The position numbers and the translations under genes were made by a program. Shown piece by piece: positions 41,279 to 50,437 of a stretch of 64,000 bases of DNA. The notes under the pieces were generated by a model, which did not search any database, was not told where the DNA came from, and worked only from the letters and a program-made list of their open reading frames with translations. Position 1 is the stretch's first letter. Each line of letters starts with the position of its first letter. Source of the stretch: Actinomycetota bacterium (GTDB lineage Bacteria; Actinomycetota; Actinomycetes; S36-B12); the NCBI GenBank assembly GCA_030684515.1, contig JAUXVJ010000009.1:372001-436000 (forward strand), read 5' to 3'.

Positions 41279-42388
41279 ATGGAGACCGCCCGTCCACGCA
41301 TCGAGTGGATGGATCTGGTCAAAGGCACCACGGTCCTGCTCGTGGTCTTGTTCCACTCAGTGATCCATCTGGACGCCATTTCCAAGGAAGACAACGTCAC
41401 TTCGGTGTGGTCCACCTCGATGAATGTGCTCGAGCCGATGCGCATGCCCTTGTTCTTCATGGTCTCCGGAATGCTTGCAGCAGGAGCGGTCTCGCGGCCT
41501 TGGCGGCTGTCACGACGGCGTACGTACGGCATGACCTATCTCTACGTCTTGTGGAGCGCAATCTTCTTCACCGTGGTCGCGCTCTATGTGAACACTGGCT
41601 TTGTCGCTGCTATCACCCAGTTTCCCGGTCGCTTGCTCGTAGGCAGCAGCGGATATTGGTATATCTACGCTCTGCTCCTGTATTTCATCGTGGCCAAACT
41701 GCTTCGTCGTTATCCCGCGTGGATCATCGTGGGGCTGGCAATTGTGCTGAATCTTCTTCGCGAACCTGTTGCGCAATGGAATCGCGATTTCATGGTGGGC
41801 ATCGACGCGGGTTCCGCAATGACGGCAATTGTGACCAACTTGGTCTTCTTTCTGATCGGTGCGTATTACAAGGAGCTCCTGACGCAGATCACACGTTGGG
41901 CATCCTGGCTCTGGGTCGCTTTGCTGCTGGTGCCGGTGATTGCCTACGGGATTTGGCGAGACGCGTACCCGTCGACGTGGGAGCAGACGTATCTGCCGAT
42001 CTCGCTCATTTGGATTGTCGCAGGTGTGATGGCGGCATATCTGCTCGTGAAATGGGAAGCTCCACGGAGGTTTGGCACCTTCTTCGGTGCTCGCACTCTG
42101 CCGATATTTGTCGTGCAGTTCCCCTTGCTGATGTGTCTTTCTTCCTATTTGCGCAACAATGATCCGGCATACATGCACAACCCCATCGTGCAAGCGCTGT
42201 TCCCGATCGTGATGACGTCGATGTTGGTGGGGGCTGCGCTGCTGCTGTACTGGGTGACGCGTAACAACATAGGAAAGTACCTCTTTGAAGCGCCTGCTTG
42301 GGCAATCCGCGAGTCCAGCGCTCACAAGCCAGGGAGGTTGGAGATGCAATCTGCAAACGCGAGTGATCTATCAAAGACTGCTCGCTAG
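41279..42388 (+). CDS. Acyltransferase family 3 membrane protein (paralogue B)
   Basis: A 369-residue protein with about ten helices, closely similar along its length to the protein at 6704-7771. Both open TARPRIEWMDL or TRPRIEWMDL, share ARTLPIFVVQFP or TQTLPIFVLQFP near the end and the FKELLTQIT / YKELLTQIT segment in the middle. It belongs to the acyltransferase-3 group and may O-acylate a cell-envelope glycan. ATG 41279 has a -10-like hexamer 8 bases upstream. Following genes on the same strand are the quinone oxidoreductase and a secreted propeller protein. Confidence 0.82.
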   Translation: METARPRIEWMDLVKGTTVLLVVLFHSVIHLDAISKEDNVTSVWSTSMNVLEPMRMPLFFMVSGMLAAGAVSRPWRLSRRRTYGMTYLYVLWSAIFFTVVALYVNTGFVAAITQFPGRLLVGSSGYWYIYALLLYFIVAKLLRRYPAWIIVGLAIVLNLLREPVAQWNRDFMVGIDAGSAMTAIVTNLVFFLIGAYYKELLTQITRWASWLWVALLLVPVIAYGIWRDAYPSTWEQTYLPISLIWIVAGVMAAYLLVKWEAPRRFGTFFGARTLPIFVVQFPLLMCLSSYLRNNDPAYMHNPIVQALFPIVMTSMLVGAALLLYWVTRNNIGKYLFEAPAWAIRESSAHKPGRLEMQSANASDLSKTAR

Positions 42389-42457
42389 CGGATTCGGCCT
42401 CACGCCAGGCTGACCTATGCAAGTCTTGCTTTCCACAAGATCCAGGGAAGGCTTCAT

Positions 42458-43402
42458 ATGCGTGTCGTCGGTGTTGAAGAGTTTGGCGGTCCGGAAGCAC
42501 TCAAGGTATTCGAGGTGCCATCTCCAGAACCGGGTCCTGGTCAAGTTCGCATCCGCGTTCATGCGGCGGCGGTCAATCCCACCGATACCTTGTTCCGCGC
42601 GGGTGCCCAAGCGGGCAATCTGCGCAAGCCTGAGCCCCCCTTCATTCCAGGTATGGATGCTGCCGGAGTCATCGATGCCATCGGACCAGACAATGATGAC
42701 CGGCTTGCACTCGGCGACCGCGTAGTCGCCATCGTGCTGCCGGGAGGTTCACGCGGCGGCGCTTACGCCGAGCAGATCGTTGTGCCCGCCGTCTCTGTAG
42801 TGAAGGCTCCCAAGGATGCCGATTTCGCTGCGGCTTCGACCCTGCTGATGAATGCCCTCACAGCGCGCATCACCCTTGATCTGCTTGGGCTGCATGAAGG
42901 GCAAAGCCTGGCCGTCACTGGCGCCGCCGGAGCCTATGGGGCGTACGTCTGTGAGCTGGCCCTGGCTGAAGGACTGCGTGTCATTGCTGATGCCTCGTCG
43001 GCGGATGAGGCTTTCGTGCGGGGTCTTGGTGTCTACGAAGTGGTTCCTCGTGGAAATGCGGTGGCGGTTGCCATTCGCGAAATGGCTCCCGAAGGAGTTG
43101 ATGCTTTGGCTGATGGCTCACTCCAAGGCCACCTCGTGATCCCTGCCATCAAAGACGGTGGTGGCTACGCAGTAGTGCGAGGGTGGAATGAGGAACTCGA
43201 GCGGGGCATCACTGTGCAGCGCGTGATGGTCACCACTCAGTCAAAGAACACAGCCGCCTTGGAGCGACTGGTGCAGCAAGCCGAGGCGGGGCTGTTGACT
43301 CTCCGTGTCGCCGATGTCATTCCTGCTGCGGATGCGGCCGAGGCGCATCGTCGGCTTGAGGCGGGTGGGGTGCGAGGGCGCCTTGTGCTGGATTTTTCTT
43401 AG
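42458..43402 (+). CDS. NADP-dependent quinone oxidoreductase-like protein
   Basis: A 314-residue medium-chain reductase/dehydrogenase without the structural zinc loop. It opens MRVVGVEEFGGPEALKVFEV with VNPTDTLFRAG, the quinone oxidoreductase pattern, and has the nucleotide loop VTGAAGAYGAYVCELA (about 155-170) in place of the strict GxGxxG. The C-terminal EAHRRLEAGGVRGRLVLDF is also usual. It would reduce quinones or enones with NADPH; substrate is unknown. AGGGAAGG lies before ATG 42458. Confidence 0.86.
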   Translation: MRVVGVEEFGGPEALKVFEVPSPEPGPGQVRIRVHAAAVNPTDTLFRAGAQAGNLRKPEPPFIPGMDAAGVIDAIGPDNDDRLALGDRVVAIVLPGGSRGGAYAEQIVVPAVSVVKAPKDADFAAASTLLMNALTARITLDLLGLHEGQSLAVTGAAGAYGAYVCELALAEGLRVIADASSADEAFVRGLGVYEVVPRGNAVAVAIREMAPEGVDALADGSLQGHLVIPAIKDGGGYAVVRGWNEELERGITVQRVMVTTQSKNTAALERLVQQAEAGLLTLRVADVIPAADAAEAHRRLEAGGVRGRLVLDFS

Positions 43403-43473
43403 TTCCACTGTGACGGAGCAGAATTCGACGGTGAAGTGGAGTGTCGTAACCACGCGTTGCGCGTAGCCGTTCG

Positions 43474-43479
43474 TACCGT
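43474..43479 (+). promoter_or_regulatory. Candidate -10 element, propeller protein gene
   Basis: TACCGT ends 6 bases before ATG 43486, with no Shine-Dalgarno site. Confidence 0.45.
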
Positions 43480-43485
43480 GAAGTT

Positions 43486-45108
43486 ATGGCAATTCGAACC
43501 CTTGTGCGTCCCTTTGTCCTCCTGACCGTTTCAGCTGTGGCGATTGTCGGCCTGGCTGCTCCAAGCCCAGCGGCCGTAGGAGATGCAACCCCATTTGCGC
43601 TTGCCGCAGGTGCCACGCCCTATGGCGCGGTTCTTGGCCCAGATGGTGCGATATGGGTGGCGACAGGTGCGGCCAACTCAATTGCGCGCATCGATGCCAA
43701 GGGCACGGTCACGAACTACCCGGTGCCGACAGCCGCTTCGACTCCACGTTTCATCACTGTGGGATCGGACAAGAATCTGTGGTTCACCCAGCAGACTGGA
43801 AACAAGATCGGACGCATTACAACCGCTGGTGTCATCACTGAATTCCCTGTCACCACCGCAGGTGCGGAGCCTTTCGCCATCGCACCCGGACCGGATGGCA
43901 ACCTGTGGTTCACCGAGCAGGCAGCCAACAAGATCGGTCGCATCACCACTTCAGGATCCGTCACTGAATTCCCGATCCCGACGCCTGCTTCTGTTCCTTA
44001 CGGCATCGTCGCTGGACCTGCGGGCAGTAACGACATGTACTTCACTGAGTCAGCTGGCGACAAGATCGGCAAGATCACTTCTTCGGGTGCCATCACGGAG
44101 TTCCCGCTGGCTGCCGGCTCCCGGCCGTTCGGCATTACTACCATCGGTTCAGCGCTGTGGGTTGCCCTGCATGGCACCAACAAGCTTGCTCAACTCCAAG
44201 GCACAACAGTGCTGGAGATCAGTCTGCCCTCCGGCACTCAGCCTCTATGGCTCACTCAAGGCCCTGGCCCAACAATGTGGGTGTCCCTCTTCGGGACTTC
44301 AGCCGTTGCTGTATTCACCGCTGCGGGCTCCCTGCAGGCCACGTACCAGCTTGAGGCAGGTGCGAAACCCACAGGGCTCACGCAAGGTTCAGATGGAAAC
44401 ATCTGGGTTGCTGAAAGCGGCATCGCCAAGGTTGCTCGTGTGTTGTCAGGCCAACTGCCGACCTCGGTTGCTCCACCTGTAGTGACACCAAGCGGTGTTG
44501 CAGTTGGAGCCACTGCTTCAACGACCACCGGCACTTGGGCGTATGAGCCGACGACGTACACGTATCAATGGCAGCGATGCACAACGAACGTCACAACGAG
44601 CTGCACGGTGATTGCTGGAGCTACAGCGGCCACGTATGTCGTCACATCAGCCGATTCCGGCAGGTACCTCATCTCGAGCGTTGCTGCCACGAACCTCAAC
44701 GGACCAGTGAGCGCTGTGAACAGCCTTCCCGTTCAAGTGGGTGGCAGTGTGACGCCGGCCCCGACTGCACCACCGACACCTACACCTGCACCTACTTCCA
44801 CGGTCAAGGCAACAACTACGACATTGACGATCGCTGGGCCAGCAGTAGTCAAGCGAGGCAGCGCAGCGACCTTTGTCGTCACGCTGAACCCTTCGACCGC
44901 AACTGGCGTGGTGAATCTGACCTACCGCCAAGGGGCCAAGCGGATCCTGGTTCCGAACTTGAAGCCTGTGAATGGTGTTGTCTCCTCCTCATTTGCTACG
45001 CCGGCAAGCTGGGTCAAGGGCAAGGGGCGGCTCATCGCACGATTCGCACCGACGAATCCCAAGGTGAACAGCTTTGCCAGAACGATCCATCTCATGAAGG
45101 TTCGCTAG
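43486..45108 (+). CDS. Secreted Vgb-like beta-propeller protein with Ig-like domains
   Basis: A 540-residue exported protein with a signal peptide (core VLLTVSAVAIVGLAAPSPA). Residues about 35-320 form repeated blades of the type LWFTEQAANKIGRITT followed by (V/I)TEFP, the streptogramin B lyase (Vgb) propeller. An Ig-like domain with YTYQWQRC and SADSGRYLISSVA follows (about 335-415), then a Pro/Thr linker and a second beta domain (about 440-540). Secretion and the added domains suggest a surface-binding role rather than antibiotic cleavage. A hairpin follows the stop. Confidence 0.8.
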   Translation: MAIRTLVRPFVLLTVSAVAIVGLAAPSPAAVGDATPFALAAGATPYGAVLGPDGAIWVATGAANSIARIDAKGTVTNYPVPTAASTPRFITVGSDKNLWFTQQTGNKIGRITTAGVITEFPVTTAGAEPFAIAPGPDGNLWFTEQAANKIGRITTSGSVTEFPIPTPASVPYGIVAGPAGSNDMYFTESAGDKIGKITSSGAITEFPLAAGSRPFGITTIGSALWVALHGTNKLAQLQGTTVLEISLPSGTQPLWLTQGPGPTMWVSLFGTSAVAVFTAAGSLQATYQLEAGAKPTGLTQGSDGNIWVAESGIAKVARVLSGQLPTSVAPPVVTPSGVAVGATASTTTGTWAYEPTTYTYQWQRCTTNVTTSCTVIAGATAATYVVTSADSGRYLISSVAATNLNGPVSAVNSLPVQVGGSVTPAPTAPPTPTPAPTSTVKATTTTLTIAGPAVVKRGSAATFVVTLNPSTATGVVNLTYRQGAKRILVPNLKPVNGVVSSSFATPASWVKGKGRLIARFAPTNPKVNSFARTIHLMKVR

Positions 45109-45134
45109 CACGCATTGCCTGCAGGCAATGTGCT
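45107..45134 (+). terminator. Palindromic hairpin after the propeller gene
   Basis: CATTGCCTGCAGGCAATG (45113-45130) is a perfect 18-bp palindrome, extended by AGCA and TGCT at the edges. It starts 4 bases past the stop codon, so a terminator is likely, although a T-run is lacking. It could also be a protein site. Confidence 0.55.
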
Positions 45135-45229
45135 GAACTGTGTTGACCGCTCAAGTAGTGGGGTCTAGCGTCGGTCGAACCCGCTGCAAATAGCTCGCGG
45201 GGTACTCAAGTCGCGGAGGAGTGCACACC

Positions 45230-46642
45230 TTGACCGTGCGTAACGGAGTTTTCATTGCTGGAAGGTGGAGTTCGGGCACCGGCACAGAAGAGTTGGTCGA
45301 GCGATCATCGATTGATGATCAACTGCTTGGTCAAGTGCAATCTGCCTCAGAGGCACAGGTCGATGAGGCGGTGCAGGCCGCTGCCGCGGCATTCCCAATT
45401 TGGAGTGCGACTCCGCGTGCCCAACGAACAGCGAAGTTGCACGAAATTGCGGAAGCGCTTGAAGCGCGAACCGACGAGTTTGCTGAATTGGCCACGCGCG
45501 AGGTTGGCACCACTTTGTCCATCTCCAAGGCGGTGCAGGTTGGCCTTGCTGTTCGCGTGCTTCGATCTACCGCCGATGCGATGGATGAATTGTCGCTCTC
45601 CGAAGAGGATGAGAACTTTGTCGTTGAACGCGAGCCCATCGGGGTCGTTGCGGCAATCACGCCGTGGAACTTTCCGTTGCACCAAATCGTTGCGAAGCTG
45701 GCTCCTGCGCTAGCCGCTGGATGCACCATCGTCGTCAAGCCGGCTGAGCAGACGTCGCTTTCGTCTATAGCCCTTTTCGAACTCATTGATGGCGTTGGAC
45801 TCCCTCCTGGCACGGTCAATCTTGTTTGCGGCACTGGACCGATTGTCGGCGAAGCCTTGGTGCGTCATCCGCTAGTCAACATGGTGAGCTTCACTGGTTC
45901 CACGCGCGCGGGAAAGCGTGTCGGTGAACTGGCGATCAATGACGTCAAGAAGATCGCGCTTGAGCTCGGCGGTAAGTCGGCAACGGTGTTGCTGGACGAT
46001 GCCGAATTAGACCGTGCAGTTCCGTCTTCGCTCAGTAATTGCTATCTCAACAGCGGACAGGTGTGCTCTGCACTTACGCGATTGATTGTCATGAGATCGC
46101 AGCTGCCACGAGTCGAGGAACTGTTGTTGAAGGCGGCTGAAAGGTTCGTCCCGGGCGATCCAATGGAGAGTTCGACTCGATTGGGCCCCTTGGTCTCGGC
46201 AGTTCAGCGCGATCGCGTCATTGAGTACATCGAGATTGGTATTGCTGAAGGTGCGCGTGTGCTCGTTGGTGGGCCACAGCGGCCTGAGGGTTCAGGCTAT
46301 TTTGTTACACCAACAGTGTTCACCGATGTGACTGCCAACATGCGGATCGCTCAGGAAGAGATCTTTGGTCCTGTGCTCGTGGTGATTCCTGTCGAATCCG
46401 AGGAGGAGGCCTTGGCCGCGGCCAACAACTCGGCGTTCGGACTAGCAGGTGCGGTCTGGTCAGCGGATCGTGATCGGGCTGTGGCATTCGCCCGCAAGAT
46501 TCGCACGGGCCAGGTGGCGATCAATGGCGGAGCCTTCAATGCCCGCGCTCCCTTTGGCGGCTACAAGATGTCGGGCAATGGTCGCGAGCTTGGCAAGTAT
46601 GGGCTTGAGGAGTACTTCGAGTACAAGGCCTTGGTCTACTAG
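45230..46642 (+). CDS. Aldehyde dehydrogenase
   Basis: A 470-residue NAD(P)-dependent enzyme. The catalytic Cys is in NSGQVCSALTRL and the general base Glu in IALELGGKSATV; the NAD-binding FTGSTRAGKRVGE and the C-terminal APFGGYKMSGNGRE are standard. I choose TTG 45230, 9 bases after GGAGGA; GTG 45221 lies immediately after that site and is too close. Substrate is unknown. It is followed by a decayed fragment and then a crotonase gene. Confidence 0.92.
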   Translation: MTVRNGVFIAGRWSSGTGTEELVERSSIDDQLLGQVQSASEAQVDEAVQAAAAAFPIWSATPRAQRTAKLHEIAEALEARTDEFAELATREVGTTLSISKAVQVGLAVRVLRSTADAMDELSLSEEDENFVVEREPIGVVAAITPWNFPLHQIVAKLAPALAAGCTIVVKPAEQTSLSSIALFELIDGVGLPPGTVNLVCGTGPIVGEALVRHPLVNMVSFTGSTRAGKRVGELAINDVKKIALELGGKSATVLLDDAELDRAVPSSLSNCYLNSGQVCSALTRLIVMRSQLPRVEELLLKAAERFVPGDPMESSTRLGPLVSAVQRDRVIEYIEIGIAEGARVLVGGPQRPEGSGYFVTPTVFTDVTANMRIAQEEIFGPVLVVIPVESEEEALAAANNSAFGLAGAVWSADRDRAVAFARKIRTGQVAINGGAFNARAPFGGYKMSGNGRELGKYGLEEYFEYKALVY

Positions 46643-46646
46643 AACG

Positions 46647-46871
46647 CAGTCCGATACGGACGAGTGGGCCTGTGTCAGTCAAGCCGATTCGCGCCGGCAC
46701 CGACGCCTGATTCCAGTAGATGTGCTCATGTGTCACCAGTCCGTTGTCAGTGCGGACAGGCACATGTCTGAGATGGCGTGTGGGTCCCATCGTTGACATC
46801 GTCTGCTCGAGGGCTCCTTCCATTTCTGCTTCCTTATGTGCTTGGAGTAGTTGAGCAACGGATTGCGCCGA
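46647..46871 (-). pseudogene. Decayed SnoaL/NTF2-like fragment
   Basis: On the reverse strand, an open stretch encodes an N-terminal-like helix (HKEAEMEGALEQTMSTM) directly joined to a C-terminal-like part (NGLVTHEHIYWNQASV followed by IGL), both familiar from SnoaL-like or NTF2-like proteins whose ends read HIYWDQASVLVQ. The middle of the domain, some 60-80 residues, is missing, and no good start is present. I read it as a gene with an internal deletion. It runs against its neighbours and fills most of the 346-base gap between the ALDH and crotonase genes. Confidence 0.45.
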
Positions 46872-46988
46872 AGAATGCTGATTCAGCGGCCTCCCCTCGA
46901 TTGCACGCCAGACGAGCTCTGGATTCCCGAGTCTGACGAGTAACGTCCACCTAGGCAAGAGTCGAAGTCAGATCTTCCAGGGAGAAAT

Positions 46989-47735
46989 ATGGCGGCAATG
47001 GTTGTAGCGGACAGCATCGATGACGTCGTCGTGTTACGCATGGACCACGGGAAGGTCAATGCCTTGGACGTTGATCTGCTGATCGCTGTACGTGAAGCCT
47101 TCCAGCAGGTGCCAAAGCAAGCAGCAATCGTCCTGACCGGCAACGACCGGGCATTCTCCGCCGGGCTGGACCTGCGGCAGTTGCTTGATTCACCTTTGGA
47201 ATACTCCGACCGATTGCTCGATGAGCTCACAACCACCTGCCTGATGATCTTTGATCATCCCCGCCCAGTTGTCGCGGCCGTGAATGGCGCAGCTATCGCG
47301 GGAGGAGCAATGCTCGCCTTGGCCGCGGATGTTCGCATCATGTCCCAAGGCGTCATTGGCTTGCCTGAACTGCAGGTGGGCGTTCCTATCCCGTCGGCGC
47401 TGATGGAGTTGGCTCGCTATGTCTTGAGTTCCCGTCTGCCCCGACATGTACTGCAAGGCCTTGCTATAGAGCCGCAGGCAGCCCTTGCCATTGGGATGGT
47501 CGATGAACTTGCCGACCCGGAGCTGCTTTTGGATCGCGCCGTTGCGCAGGCGCAGTCTCTGACGGAGGTGCCTGCGATCACCTACGCGCTGATGAAGCAA
47601 TTTCTGCACGCCGAAGCACGTGACTTGATGGAGGCTGGAACTCCTGAAGGGGACGACGAGGTGGCCGATGCTTGGACTTCGCTCGAAGTGAGAGCACAGA
47701 TCCAGGCGCAAGTCGATCGGATGTCCAAGCGCTAA
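46989..47735 (+). CDS. Enoyl-CoA hydratase/isomerase family protein
   Basis: A 248-residue crotonase-fold protein. Seen are NDRAFSAGLDLRQLLDS, the oxyanion-hole region AAVNGAAIAGGAMLALAADV and LPELQVGVPIPSALMELARY. The Glu pair of true hydratases is not clearly present: the first position is in GGAMLALAADVRIM and the second near ELQVG. It may be an isomerase, hydrolase or dehalogenase-like member. ATG 46989 follows AGGGAGAA. It precedes the thioesterase gene on the same strand. Confidence 0.85.
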   Translation: MAAMVVADSIDDVVVLRMDHGKVNALDVDLLIAVREAFQQVPKQAAIVLTGNDRAFSAGLDLRQLLDSPLEYSDRLLDELTTTCLMIFDHPRPVVAAVNGAAIAGGAMLALAADVRIMSQGVIGLPELQVGVPIPSALMELARYVLSSRLPRHVLQGLAIEPQAALAIGMVDELADPELLLDRAVAQAQSLTEVPAITYALMKQFLHAEARDLMEAGTPEGDDEVADAWTSLEVRAQIQAQVDRMSKR

Positions 47736-47811
47736 GCGCTGCCGTTGGTAGTGTTCGGGCGTCGGAAGCGGTAGCTCCGAACACATCACGGAGGCCACCA
47801 TCAGTACGCCA

Positions 47812-48633
47812 TTGCCAGACAATTCTTCGCAAGAGTCGCTCTATGCAGACGTGACGATGCCCCGTCTGTTGGACCTCTTGCAGCTGGACGAAACCAATCA
47901 CGACGTCTTTCGAGCGAGGACGATTTTCGAAGATCCCATCAATCTCTATGGCGGTCAGGTGGCAGCGCAGGCTCTGCGCGCAGCTGGCACGACTGTGCCC
48001 GAAGGTCGTGTTCCGCATTCATTCCATTGCTACTTCTTGCGTGCGGGAGACCCCAAGCTGCCAGTCGATTACTTCGTGAATCGCGATCGGGATGGCCGAG
48101 CGTATTCAGCGCGGACGGTCAGCGCGATGCAGGATGGTCGCGAGATTCTCACGATGAGCACTTCGTTCCACGTGGATGAAGAAGGACCAGACATTCAGCC
48201 ATTCGGCATTCCCGACGTGCTGTATCCCGATGATCCTCGCGCCAAGCAGATGAGCACTCGAACCGTTGATATTGACTATCGTGATCCTCGCCTTGCAATC
48301 GACGACACGATGATTCGCCAGGTGTGGGCCAGAGCCACTGTGAACCTGGGCGATGACCCGCTGTTGCACGCCTGCGTGACCGCCTATGTCTCTGACCTGT
48401 TCACGGGACTCTTCACCCTTACTCCTCGTCGCAATGATGTTGCCTTGAGCAGTTTGGATCATGCGATGTGGTTCCTACGTCCCGCGAGAGCCGATGAATG
48501 GCTCTTCATGGAGCTAGTCGGCGAATCCCTCAATGGTGGTCGCGGTTTGTATTCAGGCTCGATGTTCAATGAGCGCGGCGAACTGATCGCGCGAATCATG
48601 CAGGAATCCTTGTTCCGCCAGCGTAAGAACTAG
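47812..48633 (+). CDS. tesB: Acyl-CoA thioesterase II (TesB-like)
   Basis: A 273-residue double-hotdog thioesterase. Typical stretches are LYGGQVAAQALRAAGTTVPE, HSFHCYFLRAGDP, YSARTVSAMQDGREI and the C-terminal half with SLDHAMWFLRPARADEW and GGRGLYSGSMF. It releases free fatty acids from acyl-CoA. The start is uncertain: TTG 47812 is annotated, but a strong GGAGG at 47790-47794 fits an ATC at 47800 in the same frame, and ATG 47857 would also give the conserved core. The end overlaps the next gene by 4 bases. Confidence 0.88.
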   Translation: MPDNSSQESLYADVTMPRLLDLLQLDETNHDVFRARTIFEDPINLYGGQVAAQALRAAGTTVPEGRVPHSFHCYFLRAGDPKLPVDYFVNRDRDGRAYSARTVSAMQDGREILTMSTSFHVDEEGPDIQPFGIPDVLYPDDPRAKQMSTRTVDIDYRDPRLAIDDTMIRQVWARATVNLGDDPLLHACVTAYVSDLFTGLFTLTPRRNDVALSSLDHAMWFLRPARADEWLFMELVGESLNGGRGLYSGSMFNERGELIARIMQESLFRQRKN

Positions 48634-50330
48634 CCAGTCAGGTAGCGGTACTTGGCGAGTGCTTCCTGCATTGCAATGGTCCTTGCTCTTGTCCATCCTG
48701 GTGGATTGATGGTCAATGCGATCGCTGGACCAGATGCGCCGATGTAGTTGTGACCTACCTCTGGTGGCTCGCCGCCGCTGACCAAGTCCATGCCGACCTG
48801 CAAGCAGGTGATGATCCAGGTGTATCGAATATGGGGGTCCACCCCGGGACCAAGTGGAGGATCAATCCAGTCGGGACGGTTGAAGAGCAGATCCCAGCTC
48901 CAGTACACGACCGGGTCGTTGGGATGCGCGGCGATGGATATCGACTTTCCACTGGCTGCAGGCGCAGTGAGCAGTGATTCACTGTCGATGAACACTCGTG
49001 CTGACTTGCCATCGCCTATGACGGGTTGCCACGCTGGTCCCGCCGATCGATCGTTCTGCCATGCCTTCCAAAGAATTGAGCCGGCGGGAGGGCCGATCCA
49101 GATCACGGATGAGAAGTCGGTGAGCACATCAGCTGGAGTCGACGAACTGCTCCAGGCGGCCTGGCTGCCGAAGGCGCCCAGTGATTCGCCGAACAGCACC
49201 AGCTTGGGTCGGTCGTCAGCCGGATGTGTGCGCCACTCCTCCACGATCGTGTGAATCGTGTCGGCGTTCTGGATCTTGGTGGTCTCCTGATCCACGAGAA
49301 AGCCGATCCAACTCGGCACTGCGCTGTACTGCACTCCGATGCTTGCGATGTCGCCGCTGGTGACGATCTCCAGGCTGTTGATGGCGTCGGGCTCAACCCA
49401 GCCAGTTCCGGTCAGCGCGATGATGGCGAGGTATTCGCGATCCCAGGCGCGTGTGCGATCGAGTTCCTTCAGCGCCAGGGCACTGCGCTCCTGTGGTGTG
49501 CGGGCCTGATCGACTCCGACATACAAGCGCAGCGGCGTGGTCGCTGCTTCCTGTGTGATCTCCGAGATCTCACTTGGCTGCATCGTGTTGCCCACGAAGA
49601 AACGTCCTTCGCGGCCCAGAGTCTCCCAAGGTGTGAAACTGTCTGTGCTCCCGCTGTTGCTGCCCAATGCTGCCTGTGATTGCCCCGAAGTATCGGCATT
49701 GATGGTTTCGTAGCTTGTGAGGAGCCGGTTGTATCCCAGACCGATGGCAGAGTTGAACAGGAGCAGCACCAGCACAGCAGCAACGACACGGATGATCATC
49801 ACTCGTCGGTATTGGCGCTGCGGCCCTCGACAGGTGGACCATCTCCACAACGGCGCAACAGCGGTTGCCATGCGCGCCAGACTGTTCGTGCCCAGTCGGA
49901 TTCCACGGGCACCGGTAATGAACACAAGAGCCACCACAATGCTGGCGAGCAACACAACCAGGCTGGATGCCAACGCTGTGGGCATATCCAACTCCACCTG
50001 CTGCTCCAACTGCCAGGTGATCGCGATCGGTGTGATGATGATGGGCACGAGCCAGGCAAGGATCATCACCACTATGCAAAGACTGCGATTCAGCCTCCAG
50101 TTGGATGTCACGGGAGTCTTGCGCCATAGCCAGGCAATCGTGGCTCCCAAGGCGTAGCCCAGCGAGGTACCGACTGCAGCCAGCACTATGAGCAGGCTGA
50201 GGGGCCTTGGCAGGAGAGAGGGAGCAAGCGCGATCGCATAGCCAAGCGCTGCGAAGACGATCCCGACGGCGCTGAGTCGCGCACGTACGATCCTGCGTCG
50301 CAGCGGCGGCGAGAAGGGCGCGATGCTCAT
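48630..50330 (-). CDS. Alpha/beta-hydrolase family membrane protein (PF10081-type)
   Basis: A 566-residue protein with four to five N-terminal helices (to about residue 175) and an extracytoplasmic or membrane-attached hydrolase domain. The catalytic part shows RLYVGVDQARTPQERSALAL, then SIGVQYSAVPSWIGFLVD, the nucleophile in LFGESLGAFGSQAAW and VIWIGPPAGSILWK, all marks of the alpha/beta-hydrolase family of PF10081 with its PF15420 N-terminal domain. Function unknown; found mainly in actinobacteria and some proteobacteria. It stands alone, convergent with the thioesterase gene. Confidence 0.85.
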   Translation of the reverse strand: MSIAPFSPPLRRRIVRARLSAVGIVFAALGYAIALAPSLLPRPLSLLIVLAAVGTSLGYALGATIAWLWRKTPVTSNWRLNRSLCIVVMILAWLVPIIITPIAITWQLEQQVELDMPTALASSLVVLLASIVVALVFITGARGIRLGTNSLARMATAVAPLWRWSTCRGPQRQYRRVMIIRVVAAVLVLLLFNSAIGLGYNRLLTSYETINADTSGQSQAALGSNSGSTDSFTPWETLGREGRFFVGNTMQPSEISEITQEAATTPLRLYVGVDQARTPQERSALALKELDRTRAWDREYLAIIALTGTGWVEPDAINSLEIVTSGDIASIGVQYSAVPSWIGFLVDQETTKIQNADTIHTIVEEWRTHPADDRPKLVLFGESLGAFGSQAAWSSSSTPADVLTDFSSVIWIGPPAGSILWKAWQNDRSAGPAWQPVIGDGKSARVFIDSESLLTAPAASGKSISIAAHPNDPVVYWSWDLLFNRPDWIDPPLGPGVDPHIRYTWIITCLQVGMDLVSGGEPPEVGHNYIGASGPAIALTINPPGWTRARTIAMQEALAKYRYLTG

Positions 50331-50437
50331 GTCAGCAGTATTTCGATCTCGAACCGTCGTTCAATCATCGCCTCGCCCAGAGCGTGTGAACATGACCAGT
50401 ACCGCGGGCATTGAGAGCACTGCTGCGAACGATTAGC

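Noticed and set aside
49224-49679. Forward frames opposite the alpha/beta-hydrolase family gene
   Set aside because: They are antisense shadows of a well-supported 566-residue gene.
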